From Neoaquamicrobium microcysteis (lineage in GTDB: Bacteria; Pseudomonadota; Alphaproteobacteria; Rhizobiales; Rhizobiaceae), in the NCBI RefSeq assembly GCF_008180155.1, contig NZ_VSZS01000055.1, positions 1 to 64,000 of the forward strand: DNA of 64,000 nt, read 5' to 3'. The number at the start of each line of letters is the position of its first letter. The first letter of the stretch is position 1. Made by a program: the position numbers and the translations under genes. Shown piece after piece: positions 8,062 through 15,411 of this stretch. The notes beneath the pieces are model-generated. The model was not told where the DNA came from. It searched no databases and worked only from the letters and a program-made list of their open reading frames with translations.

Positions 8062-9651
8062 CTAGAATTCTTCCCAATCGGAAGCTTCTGGCCCCACCGC
8101 GAGAGCTGTCGCCCCTGCGGTTGCATAAACCGGCCGCCCCCGCGCCGGCGGTGAAACTGGTTCTGCCGCCCGCGGCCTTGCACGCGGGGCGCCGTCCAGC
8201 ACGAAGGCGGACACGCCCTGCGCCAGTGTGGCGGCCTCGCTGCGCAGCGAGTGCACGGCGGCCGTCGTCTGCTCGACCATGGCCGCGTTCTGCTGCGTGC
8301 CCCGATCCATCTCGCTGACGGCGGTGTTGATGTCGGAAAGGCCGATCGACTGCTCGCGCGACGACGATGCAATACCGGCGACCAGGCCGTCGATCTCGAC
8401 CACGCTGGCGATGATGCGCTCGGACACCTCGCCGGTCTCGGCCATAAGCTTGACGCCCTGCTCCACCTGGGCGGAGCTGGTCGAGATCAGCGTCTTGATC
8501 TGCTTGGCGGCACCGGCCGAGCGCTGCGCAAGTGCCCGCACCTCGGATGCCACCACGGCGAAGCCCTTGCCCGCTTCGCCTGCGCGCGCCGCTTCCACGC
8601 CGGCGTTGAGCGCCAGCAGGTTGGTCTGGAACGCGATCTCGTCGATGACGCCGATGATCTGCGAAATCTCGTGCGAGGATTTTGCGATGGCGCTGATAGC
8701 CTGGACGGCGCTGCGCACGATCTCGCCGGAATGGCGGGCTTCGTCGCGGGTGGAAACTACTTTGGCGGCTGCCTGAGATGTGCCCTCTGCGGCGCGCTTG
8801 ACGCTGTCGGTGATCTGGTTGAGCGCGGCGGCGGTCTGCTCCAGCCGCATCGCCTGCTGCTCGGTGCGCCGCGACAGGTCGTCGGCCGCGCGGCCGACCT
8901 CCTCCGAACTGGAACCGATGCTGTCCGCCGACTGGGCGACCGAGGAAAGCGTGCCGGCCAGCGCCGCGGCGGTCTGGTTGAAGTCTGCCTTGAGCTGGTC
9001 GAACTCCGGCGCCAGCCGGTCGTCGAGCCGCGTCGTCAGGTCGCCGGCGGCAATGCTGCCAAGCGCCCGTGAGATCGCCTTGATCGCCTCGCTCTGGCGG
9101 CGTTCCGACTCCAGCCGGGCTTCTTCGGCTTCTTCGCGCTTCTCGTCCAGCGCCTCCAGATAGGTGGAGATGGCGAGATCCATGTCGAGCATCATCGCCT
9201 TGAGCAGCGCGACAAGCGCGGCGCTCATGGCTTCCGGGCCGCTGCGCGAGAAGAGGCGCGGCCACTGGTCCTTCACCACTGCGGTGACCAGATGCTCCGC
9301 GATGAGCGCGTATCCACCGATATACCAGGTGGGTTCGAGCCCGAGCCGTGCATGGGTCTTGCCGATGCGCCGCACGGCCTGTTCGTAGCCATCGCCATAC
9401 GTGGCCTCGGCTATTCCCGACCAGTGGGCCTCCTGCCGGCCCTTGGCGGAGACGACGTGGCTGTCGGAGGAAAAGAACGTGCTGGTCTGGGGGGTGGCGC
9501 GAACCTTGTCGTAGAAGACGGAAAGCGCATCGCAGATATTACGAGAAAGCAGAGGCTTCAGCGTCCGCAGATTCTCGCGGGTTCCGGAATCAATGCCGAA
9601 GAAGTCGAGCCGCTGCGCGAGCGTCACCTGTTTCGCATGCGATGCGACCAT
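8062..9651 (-). CDS. icpA: Soluble globin-coupled chemoreceptor (IcpA/HemAT-like)
   Basis: A 529-residue receptor with no transmembrane segment. Residues about 10-165 form a sensor globin with likely proximal haem ligand His100 in [11 protein letters not shown] and the following WYIGGY. A short HAMP-like coiled segment leads into a signalling domain whose tip reads [20 protein letters not shown]. The protein ends Asp-Trp-Glu-Glu-Phe, a docking pentapeptide for CheR. It would bind haem and report oxygen or a related gas to CheA from the cytoplasm. It is the first gene of the minus-strand che set, as icpA is in Sinorhizobium. The ligand is not determined by the sequence. Confidence 0.92.
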   Translation of the reverse strand: MVASHAKQVTLAQRLDFFGIDSGTRENLRTLKPLLSRNICDALSVFYDKVRATPQTSTFFSSDSHVVSAKGRQEAHWSGIAEATYGDGYEQAVRRIGKTHARLGLEPTWYIGGYALIAEHLVTAVVKDQWPRLFSRSGPEAMSAALVALLKAMMLDMDLAISTYLEALDEKREEAEEARLESERRQSEAIKAISRALGSIAAGDLTTRLDDRLAPEFDQLKADFNQTAAALAGTLSSVAQSADSIGSSSEEVGRAADDLSRRTEQQAMRLEQTAAALNQITDSVKRAAEGTSQAAAKVVSTRDEARHSGEIVRSAVQAISAIAKSSHEISQIIGVIDEIAFQTNLLALNAGVEAARAGEAGKGFAVVASEVRALAQRSAGAAKQIKTLISTSSAQVEQGVKLMAETGEVSERIIASVVEIDGLVAGIASSSREQSIGLSDINTAVSEMDRGTQQNAAMVEQTTAAVHSLRSEAATLAQGVSAFVLDGAPRARPRAAEPVSPPARGRPVYATAGATALAVGPEASDWEEF

Positions 9652-9868
9652 TGACGGAAAGTCCCGAGCCGCCGGGTGAAGCGGCCATGCGCTGATCTGG
9701 AAAAATCGACATTCCGGTCCAGCCGGATCGGGAGCGCGGCATCATGCCTTTGGTCGTTCCCCCACCAAGCCCCTATGCCTGAATAAGCGGGGATTGGTTT
9801 AGTTGATGTTAACACAGGCCCCACGCTGCAAGGGCGCTGCGGTTACGTTGGGGAATCGGGCGCAAAAG

Positions 9869-9906
9869 CGAAACGACCGGCGACCTCGCGGCCGCCGGTC
9901 GTTTCG
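9869..9906 (-). terminator. Intrinsic terminator after ridA
   Basis: A perfect 14-base-pair stem (arms 9869-9882 and 9893-9906) with a 10-base loop. On the minus strand it is followed by CTTTTGCG. It starts 16 bases after the ridA stop, so it most likely ends the lysR/ridA transcript before the che region. Confidence 0.75.
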
Positions 9907-9922
9907 TTTGCAGAATAGTGCG

Positions 9923-10270
9923 TCAGGCGTTCTGCGCCGCGACGACGATGATCTCGACCTTGTATTTCGGCGCTGCCAGCTTGGCCTCGCCGGTGGCACG
10001 GGCAGGCGCGTTGCCGGCCGGCACCCAAGCGTCCCATGCCGCATTCATCTCGGCGAAGTCGGCCATGTCGGCAAGCCAGATCTGTGCGGTGAGGATACGC
10101 TCCTTCGACGAGCCGGAGAGTGCCAGCAGGCGGTCGATCTCGGCCAGAATGGACTGGGTCTGCTCCTTGACGGACGCGCCTTCGCCAACCTGGCCCGCCA
10201 GATAGACGATGCCGTTGTGGATGTTGGCCTGGCTCATGCGGGGGCCGGTTTCGTGACGAACGATGCTCAT
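9923..10270 (-). CDS. RidA/YjgF/UK114-family protein
   Basis: A 115-residue Rid-family protein. Canonical RidA is a trimeric enamine/imine deaminase that destroys 2-aminoacrylate. The substrate-carboxylate arginine is present (Arg91 in GNAPARATGEA). The glutamate expected a little further on (IEIEA in E. coli RidA) is replaced by isoleucine in the VEIIVVAA strand, so it may belong to one of the other Rid subgroups. It lies 77 bases downstream of a LysR gene on the same strand and may be co-transcribed. A long terminator hairpin follows. Confidence 0.85.
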   Translation of the reverse strand: MSIVRHETGPRMSQANIHNGIVYLAGQVGEGASVKEQTQSILAEIDRLLALSGSSKERILTAQIWLADMADFAEMNAAWDAWVPAGNAPARATGEAKLAAPKYKVEIIVVAAQNA

Positions 10271-10347
10271 GGGAACCTCTCCTGTTTGGCTGGGCGCGTT
10301 CTATTGCCTTCACACTGGGCAGGCAATGGCTCAGACGAAAAGCGGGC

Positions 10348-11229
10348 TCACACGAAACGCGCGCGTTCGGCCTCGACCGCGGCGGCGATGAAAGCCGATA
10401 CCGCCTGCACGCGCCGCAGGGGCCTGACCGTCTCGTGATAGACCAGCCAATATCCGCGCCGGATTGGCGGTGCGATGGCGACCGGCACGAGGTCTTCATG
10501 AGCGCGGGCGATGAAGGTGTGCAGGATGCCGATGCCGGCGCCCGAGCGCACGGCTTCGACCTGCCCCAGCGCCGAGGACACGGCGAAGCTCGCCTGCCAG
10601 TCGGGCATGATCTCGGGCCCGTAGTCGAGCGACAGGCTGATGAGCAGGTCGGGCACGTAGCCGATCAGCCGGTGCTGCTTCAGGTCGGCGACGCTCCGTG
10701 GCAAGCCATACCGTTCGGCGTAGTCGCGCGAGGCGTAGAGGCTGAGCGTGTAGTCGACCAGCTTGCCGGCCACCAGCCGGCCTTCCGTGGGGCGCTCGAC
10801 CGTAATGGCGATGTCGGCCTCGCGCCGCGACAGGGAGAACGAGCGCGGCACCGGCACGAGCTGGATCGACAGTCCGGGGTGGCGCTCGGTCAGTGCGCCC
10901 AGCCTGGGTGCCAGAAACGCCACGCCGAAACCGTCCGGCGCCCCGATGCGCACCACGCCTGCAATCTCGTCGCTTTCCCCGGCAATCTCGGCGCGCGCGG
11001 CGATCATGTCCGCCTCGATGCGTTCGGCTACGTTGAGAAAGCGTTCGCCTTCCTCGGTAAGTTCGGAGCCCGTGGTCAGGCGGCGGAACAGCTTCGCGCC
11101 CAGCGCGCGCTCAAGCGCGGCGATACGGCGCGAAACGGTGGCGTGGTTAAGCTCGAGGCGGCGGGCCGCTCCGAGGATTTGTCCTGCCCGCGCCACCGCC
11201 AGGAAAATGCGCACATCGTCCCAGTTCAT
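10348..11229 (-). CDS. LysR-family transcriptional regulator
   Basis: A 293-residue LysR-type regulator. The N-terminal winged helix-turn-helix spans about residues 1-60 (WDDVRIFLAV, then LNHATVSRRIAALE as the recognition helix), and an effector-binding domain follows from about residue 90 (GVVRIGAPDGFG). I chose the ATG at 11229; a TTG at 11241 would add four residues. It is transcribed away from mmsA across a 354-base gap and towards ridA, so either could be a target. The ligand cannot be read from the sequence. Confidence 0.9.
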   Translation of the reverse strand: MNWDDVRIFLAVARAGQILGAARRLELNHATVSRRIAALERALGAKLFRRLTTGSELTEEGERFLNVAERIEADMIAARAEIAGESDEIAGVVRIGAPDGFGVAFLAPRLGALTERHPGLSIQLVPVPRSFSLSRREADIAITVERPTEGRLVAGKLVDYTLSLYASRDYAERYGLPRSVADLKQHRLIGYVPDLLISLSLDYGPEIMPDWQASFAVSSALGQVEAVRSGAGIGILHTFIARAHEDLVPVAIAPPIRRGYWLVYHETVRPLRRVQAVSAFIAAAVEAERARFV

Positions 11230-11261
11230 GGGTAGCTGCAATGGTTGGGAGGGGCGGCGTC

Positions 11262-11388
11262 GATACCCCCACCCATCAAGGGGGAGGGGGACAGCAGCGT
11301 GGCAGCCGTCTCGAAGGAACCAATGGCAAGCAGCATCGGCTCAGAATCCCCCAGCCCCTTGAGGGGTGGGGTAAGGGGTGGGGGTATC
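11262..11388. repeat. Palindromic intergenic repeat element with 13-base inverted ends
   Basis: The ends are exact inverted copies of each other (GATACCCCCACCC at 11262-11274 and its complement at 11376-11388). Inside them, 11268-11291 and 11347-11370 form a second, imperfect inverted pair, and the right side holds an extra GTAAGGGGTGGG duplication. The element fills most of the 354-base gap between the divergent lysR and mmsA genes; the rest of the gap shows no other clear signal. It looks like the short G/C-run palindromes dispersed between genes in Rhizobiales. No transposase is present. Confidence 0.65.
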
Positions 11389-11583
11389 TTTGCCCCCAAC
11401 CTGCCTGAGGAAAAGGCTGCGCAGAAAATAGGTGCCATCACCCCACTATGCAGAATTTCGGGTTCGCTGACAAACGGAACATCATCCTGCGCACAACGGT
11501 TGCGAGCGGGCTCGCGTTGCATTCACGCGGGGGAAGGGGGACAATGGCGTAACGGACAAGAGACGGTTTCAGGGAGTGACGTC

Positions 11584-13080
11584 ATGATCGAGGTCGGACA
11601 TTTCATCGGTGGCAAGCGCGTCGCGGGCAAGAGCGGGCGCAGCCAGGACATCATGCAGCCGATGGACGGCTCGGTGCGCGGCAAGGTGGCGCTGGCCTCC
11701 AAGGACGAGCTTCGTGAGGCGGTGGAGAATGCCAAGGCGGCGCAGCCGGCCTGGGCGGCAACCAATCCGCAGCGCCGCGTGCGCGTACTGATGAAGTTCC
11801 TCGACCTCGTCCAGAACGAATATGATGAGCTGGCCGAAACACTGGCGCGCGAGCACGGCAAGACCATCGCCGACGCCAAGGGCGACATCCAGCGCGGGCT
11901 GGAAGTGGTGGAGGTGTGCATTGGCGCGCCGCACCTGATGAAGGGCGAGTTCACCGACGGCGCCGGCCCCGGCATCGACGTCTATTCGATGCGCCAGGCG
12001 CTGGGCGTGGTGGCTGGCATCACGCCGTTCAACTTTCCCGCCATGATCCCGCTTTGGAAGATCGCGCCGGCTATCGCCTGCGGCAACGCCTTTATCCTCA
12101 AGCCTTCCGAGCGCGACCCGTCCGTGCCGATGCGCATCGCGGAACTGTTCATCGAGGCGGGTCTGCCTGCCGGCATTCTCAACGTCGTCAACGGCGACAA
12201 GGAAGTGGTGGATGCAATCCTCGACGACGCGGACATCAAGGCCGTCGGCTTCGTCGGCTCCACCCCGATCGCCCAGTACATCTATTCGCGCGCGACGGCC
12301 AACGGCAAGCGGGCCCAGTGCTTCGGCGGCGCGAAGAACCACATGATAATCATGCCCGACGCCGACATGGACCAGACGGTCGATGCGTTGATCGGCGCGG
12401 GTTACGGCTCGGCCGGCGAGCGCTGCATGGCGATCTCGGTTGCAGTGCCGGTCGGCAAGGAGACCGCCGACCGCTTGATGGAGAAGCTGGTTCCCCGGGT
12501 TGAGAGCCTGAAGGTCGGCCCGTCGACCGACAATTCGGCAGATTTCGGCCCGGTCGTGACCAAGGAAGCGCTGGCGCGCATCAAGGGTTACGTAGACACC
12601 GGCATCAAGGAAGGCGCCAAGCTCGTCGTGGACGGTCGCGACTTCTCGATGCAGGGCTACGAAAACGGATACTACATGGGCGGCTGCCTTTTCGACGACG
12701 TGACCGCCGACATGCGCATCTACAAGGAAGAAATCTTCGGGCCGGTGCTGTCGGTCGTCCGCGCGCCGACCTACGAGAGCGCCATCAAGCTCGCCAACGA
12801 CCACGAGATGGGCAACGGCGTGGCGATCTTCACCCGCGACGGCGACGCGGCGCGCGACTTCGCCTCGCGCGTGCAGGTGGGCATGGTGGGCGTCAACGTG
12901 CCGATCCCCGTGCCGATCGCGTACTACACCTTCGGTGGCTGGAAGGCCTCGTCCTTCGGCGACCTCAACCAGCACGGCGCGGACGCCTTCCGCTTCTACA
13001 CAAAGACCAAGACGGTCACCTCGCGCTGGCCGTCCGGTGTCAAGGACGGCGCGGAGTTTGTGATCCCGACGATGAACTGA
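11584..13080 (+). CDS. mmsA: CoA-acylating methylmalonate-semialdehyde dehydrogenase
   Basis: A 498-residue aldehyde dehydrogenase that oxidises methylmalonate semialdehyde (and malonate semialdehyde) to propionyl-CoA (acetyl-CoA), in valine and inositol breakdown. Features are the ITPFNFPAMIP motif, the nucleotide-binding GFVGSTPIA region, catalytic Cys281 in SAGERCMAIS, and PIPVPIAYYTFGGWK near the C-terminus. The latter two are characteristic of this family and not of succinate or ketoglutarate semialdehyde enzymes. AGGGAG precedes the ATG at 11584; upstream in-frame codons run through the repeat and are not coding-like. It stands alone, with a terminator after it. Confidence 0.93.
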   Translation: MIEVGHFIGGKRVAGKSGRSQDIMQPMDGSVRGKVALASKDELREAVENAKAAQPAWAATNPQRRVRVLMKFLDLVQNEYDELAETLAREHGKTIADAKGDIQRGLEVVEVCIGAPHLMKGEFTDGAGPGIDVYSMRQALGVVAGITPFNFPAMIPLWKIAPAIACGNAFILKPSERDPSVPMRIAELFIEAGLPAGILNVVNGDKEVVDAILDDADIKAVGFVGSTPIAQYIYSRATANGKRAQCFGGAKNHMIIMPDADMDQTVDALIGAGYGSAGERCMAISVAVPVGKETADRLMEKLVPRVESLKVGPSTDNSADFGPVVTKEALARIKGYVDTGIKEGAKLVVDGRDFSMQGYENGYYMGGCLFDDVTADMRIYKEEIFGPVLSVVRAPTYESAIKLANDHEMGNGVAIFTRDGDAARDFASRVQVGMVGVNVPIPVPIAYYTFGGWKASSFGDLNQHGADAFRFYTKTKTVTSRWPSGVKDGAEFVIPTMN

Positions 13081-13101
13081 GCCGCACTCCATAGTTTTTA
13101 G

Positions 13102-13127
13102 AAACGGGCGTCTTCGGACGCCCGTTT
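13102..13127 (+). terminator. Intrinsic terminator after mmsA
   Basis: An 11-base-pair stem (AAACGGGCGTC and its complement) closed by a TTCG tetraloop, ending in TTTT and followed by GCTTT. It starts about 20 bases after the mmsA stop. UUCG loops on G/C stems are typical of stable bacterial terminators. Confidence 0.85.
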
Positions 13128-13299
13128 TGCTTTGCCGATGGGGTGCGCCGGGAGGCGACAAGTTTCCGTGATGGAACGATGTGACGGCGAATCGCTTTTA
13201 TCTACAACGTCCGCTGCATGTGGCGCGGGCATTTTGGATGAAGCCGGGGCCACGGCAAGGTCGGAAAGAGTAGTGGCAACCGGCGCGCAGGAGGCTGCA

Positions 13300-13680
13300 A
13301 TGGCACGCGTTCCGTTTATCACTCCCCTTCTTACGGCTGCCGCCATCGTCGCGGCCTCGCCGCTTGCTTCCGCCACTAGCCCGGAGTTGCTGACGCAGCC
13401 GTTGCCCGCACAGGAACTCGAGACGCCTGCTATGGGCGTCAACATGCTGGGCATGGCGATGTGCGGCGAGCGCCACGAAGTGGTCGCCGAACTCTCACAG
13501 CAATACAACGAAACGCCGATGGCCGTGGGTCAGGTAGACGGCAATGCCGTGGTCGAGATCCTCGTGTCCGAGACTGGCAGCTGGACTATCCTTGCGACAG
13601 GCACGGACGGCAAGAGCTGCATCGTGTCGGCCGGAGAAGGCTTCGAAAGCACGACGCTGGTGCGCGGCGTAGACGCCTGA
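13300..13680 (+). CDS. Small exported protein of unknown function
   Basis: A 126-residue protein with a clear signal peptide (basic start, hydrophobic LLTAAAIVAAS core, probable cleavage around Ala24-Ser). The mature part has one Cys near MCGERHEVV and another in GKSCIVSAG, which could form a disulphide in the periplasm, and a GSWTIL strand. An AGGAGG Shine-Dalgarno sits seven bases before the ATG at 13300, which decides the start over longer in-frame options. It resembles a family of small uncharacterised exported proteins common in Rhizobiales; I cannot name a function. It converges on the GntR gene with three bases between them. Confidence 0.7.
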   Translation: MARVPFITPLLTAAAIVAASPLASATSPELLTQPLPAQELETPAMGVNMLGMAMCGERHEVVAELSQQYNETPMAVGQVDGNAVVEILVSETGSWTILATGTDGKSCIVSAGEGFESTTLVRGVDA

Positions 13681-13683
13681 CCA

Positions 13684-14340
13684 TCAGCGGCGCGCGGCCT
13701 GCTCCGCAAGCTGGCGGAGCATGGCCATGAGTCTCTCGGCCTCGCGCGCCGCCAGCCGCTCGTCCTTTTCCATAACGGCCTTTATCAGGAGCACATGGTG
13801 CTCGGCAGACTGCGCGAGCCCCGACCCGCTCTGGTAGCGATACCAGAAGCGGCGGCTGTGAGTTTGCAACGGCGCTGCGACCCGTACGGCAAACTCGTTG
13901 TCTGACGCCTCGGCCAGCACCTCGTCCAGGTGCTTGTCCGCTTCGAGAAAGGCAATGACGTCGCTGCGCGACACTGCGTCCTTCATGCCGCCTGCCGCAT
14001 CGTGAAGGCGCGAGATCATCCTTTCGGACACATGCCTGGCCGCTGACCGCGCCAGCACGATCTCAACCCCGGTGCGCGCATCCACGACCAGCGGCCAGTC
14101 CGCCGCTTTGAGCGGGGCGATAGCCAGTCCCGCACGCGGCCGGACCTCGATCAGCCCTTCCCACGCCAGCCGCTGGATCGCCTCGCGAACAGGCGTGCGT
14201 CCTAGAGAGAGCCGTTCGATCAGCATTCCTTCGGTGGTGGTTTCTCCCGGTGCGAGCTCGAGCGTCACGATCATGCGCTCCAGCGCTCGGTAGGCGCGCT
14301 GGGCGGCAGGCTCCGTCACCGCTTCGGTGGCTTGGCTCAT
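13684..14340 (-). CDS. GntR-family (FCD-type) repressor of the hydroxyproline-type cluster
   Basis: A 218-residue regulator. A winged helix-turn-helix at about residues 15-75 (LGRTPVREAIQRLAWEGLI is the typical recognition region) is followed by an all-helical FCD ligand-binding domain with metal-ligand-type residues (DKHLDEVL, HVLLIKAV). I chose the ATG at 14340 with AGGGAG upstream; another ATG at 14364 would overlap one operator. It is divergent from the catabolic genes at 14444-17651, and two TGATATATCA palindromes lie between, fitting autoregulation plus control of that operon. The inducer would be hydroxyproline or a derivative, by inference. Confidence 0.9.
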   Translation of the reverse strand: MSQATEAVTEPAAQRAYRALERMIVTLELAPGETTTEGMLIERLSLGRTPVREAIQRLAWEGLIEVRPRAGLAIAPLKAADWPLVVDARTGVEIVLARSAARHVSERMISRLHDAAGGMKDAVSRSDVIAFLEADKHLDEVLAEASDNEFAVRVAAPLQTHSRRFWYRYQSGSGLAQSAEHHVLLIKAVMEKDERLAAREAERLMAMLRQLAEQAARR

Positions 14341-14364
14341 CAAGCTGCTCCCTGTCCTCGACAT

Positions 14365-14376
14365 TTGATATATCAG
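14365..14376. promoter_or_regulatory. Likely GntR operator, copy 1
   Basis: TTGATATATCAG carries the 10-base palindrome TGATATATCA. It lies 25 bases upstream of the GntR start codon and is repeated at 14419-14430. Position and repetition support an autoregulatory site. Confidence 0.6.
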
Positions 14377-14418
14377 CACCCGCTGGCCATTGACAGGCTT
14401 CGATCCTCAGATATATTT

Positions 14419-14430
14419 CTGATATATCAG
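14419..14430. promoter_or_regulatory. Likely GntR operator, copy 2
   Basis: CTGATATATCAG is a perfect 12-base palindrome ending 13 bases before the ATG of the DapA-family gene and abutting its AGGAGA Shine-Dalgarno. A related CAGATATAT sits immediately to the left. A repressor bound here would block transcription or early elongation of the catabolic operon. Confidence 0.65.
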
Positions 14431-14443
14431 AAGGAGAGAAGCC

Positions 14444-15337
14444 ATGTGGGCAGGCGTCATACCAGCCGTGACGACGAAATTCACGGCAGACGATGAACTC
14501 GATCACGCCGAGATGGAGCGCTGCTTTGCGCTTCAGATCGAAGCGGGTTGCGACGGGCTGATCGTCTGTGGCTCGCTGGGCGAAGGGCCGATGCTGCATG
14601 CAGACGAGAAACTGGCGGTGCTGAAGACGGCGCAGTCGGCGGCCGGCGGAAAGCCGGTGCTTCTGACCGTGAACGAGCCTGCGACGCGGGATGCGTGCAC
14701 CTTGGCGAAGGCCGCCGCAAAGGCCGGCGCGCACGGTCTGATGGTCGTGCCCAGCCCGATCTACCACACCAACCCGGAGGAGACGGTAGCGACCCTCAAG
14801 GCGGTCGCGGCGGCGGGCGACCTGCCGGTGATGATCTACTCCAACCGGCTGGCCTACCGCGTCGACGTCACCATCCCGATCATGGAGGAGCTGGCTGGCG
14901 ACGCGCGGTTCGTCGCGGTCAAGGAATCGTCCGACGACATCCGCCGCTCGACCGAGATCGTCAACGCCTTCGGCGACCGCTTCGACCTTTTCACCGGCGT
15001 GGACAATCTGGCCTTCGAGGCGCTGTCGGTCGGTGCGGTCGGCTGGGTGGCTGGGCTGGTCACGGCGTTTCCGCGCGAGACGGTCGCGATCTACCAGCTC
15101 ATGAAACAGGGTCGGCGCGACGAGGCGCTTTCCATCTACCGCTGGTTCCGCCCGCTGCTCGACCTCGATGTCTCGACCTATCTGGTTCAGAACATCAAGC
15201 TAGCCGAAGTTCACGCCATCGGCTCGAACGAGCGGGTGCGCGCGCCGCGGATGCCGCTGTTCGGCGAGCGCCGCGCCGCCGTCGAGAAGGTCATCGTCGA
15301 TGCGCTGGCCGTGCGGCCGAAACTGCCGGCTTTTTAG
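14444..15337 (+). CDS. DapA-family lyase/deaminase, probable pyrroline-4-hydroxy-2-carboxylate deaminase
   Basis: A 297-residue (beta/alpha)8-barrel of the dihydrodipicolinate synthase family. The Schiff-base lysine is Lys160 in VAVKESSDD, the conserved tyrosine is in MIYSNR, and the pyruvate/substrate loop reads CGSLGEGP rather than the GTTGE of true DapA. It sits with a D-amino-acid oxidase-type protein and a two-Cys proline-racemase-type enzyme under a GntR regulator. In that context the known role is deamination of cis-4-hydroxy-D-proline-derived pyrroline to 2-oxoglutarate semialdehyde. AAGGAG precedes the ATG. Other DapA-family functions (sialate or sugar-acid lyases) remain possible. 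Confidence 0.72.
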   Translation: MWAGVIPAVTTKFTADDELDHAEMERCFALQIEAGCDGLIVCGSLGEGPMLHADEKLAVLKTAQSAAGGKPVLLTVNEPATRDACTLAKAAAKAGAHGLMVVPSPIYHTNPEETVATLKAVAAAGDLPVMIYSNRLAYRVDVTIPIMEELAGDARFVAVKESSDDIRRSTEIVNAFGDRFDLFTGVDNLAFEALSVGAVGWVAGLVTAFPRETVAIYQLMKQGRRDEALSIYRWFRPLLDLDVSTYLVQNIKLAEVHAIGSNERVRAPRMPLFGERRAAVEKVIVDALAVRPKLPAF

Positions 15338-15366
15338 GCCTGCCCATCCGAGGTTACCAACTCGCA

Positions 15367-15411
15367 GGGTATGATACCCGATGAGAGTAAAAGGGCATGA
15401 TACCCTATGAG
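15367..15411. repeat. Tandem 19-base repeat of an odd palindrome at a start codon
   Basis: Two copies (15367-15385 and 15393-15411) differ at two positions. The first contains GGGTATGATACCC, a perfect palindrome around a single central G; the second is GGGCATGATACCC. The second copy runs into the ATG of the oxidoreductase at 15407. The first copy also opens a nine-codon reading frame (ATG at 15371, TGA at 15398). It may be a second operator inside the operon or a translational control element. Confidence 0.5.

Noticed and set aside
9799-9813. TTTAG...TTAAC looked like another CtrA-type box upstream of the globin receptor
   Set aside because: The half-sites are six bases apart and one is TTAG, so it fails both spacing and sequence of the consensus.
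11584-13080. Reading mmsA as the 2-oxoglutarate-semialdehyde dehydrogenase of the hydroxyproline pathway
   Set aside because: Its PIPVPIAYYTFGGWK and SAGERCMAIS regions are those of methylmalonate-semialdehyde dehydrogenase, and a terminator plus two genes separate it from the operon.
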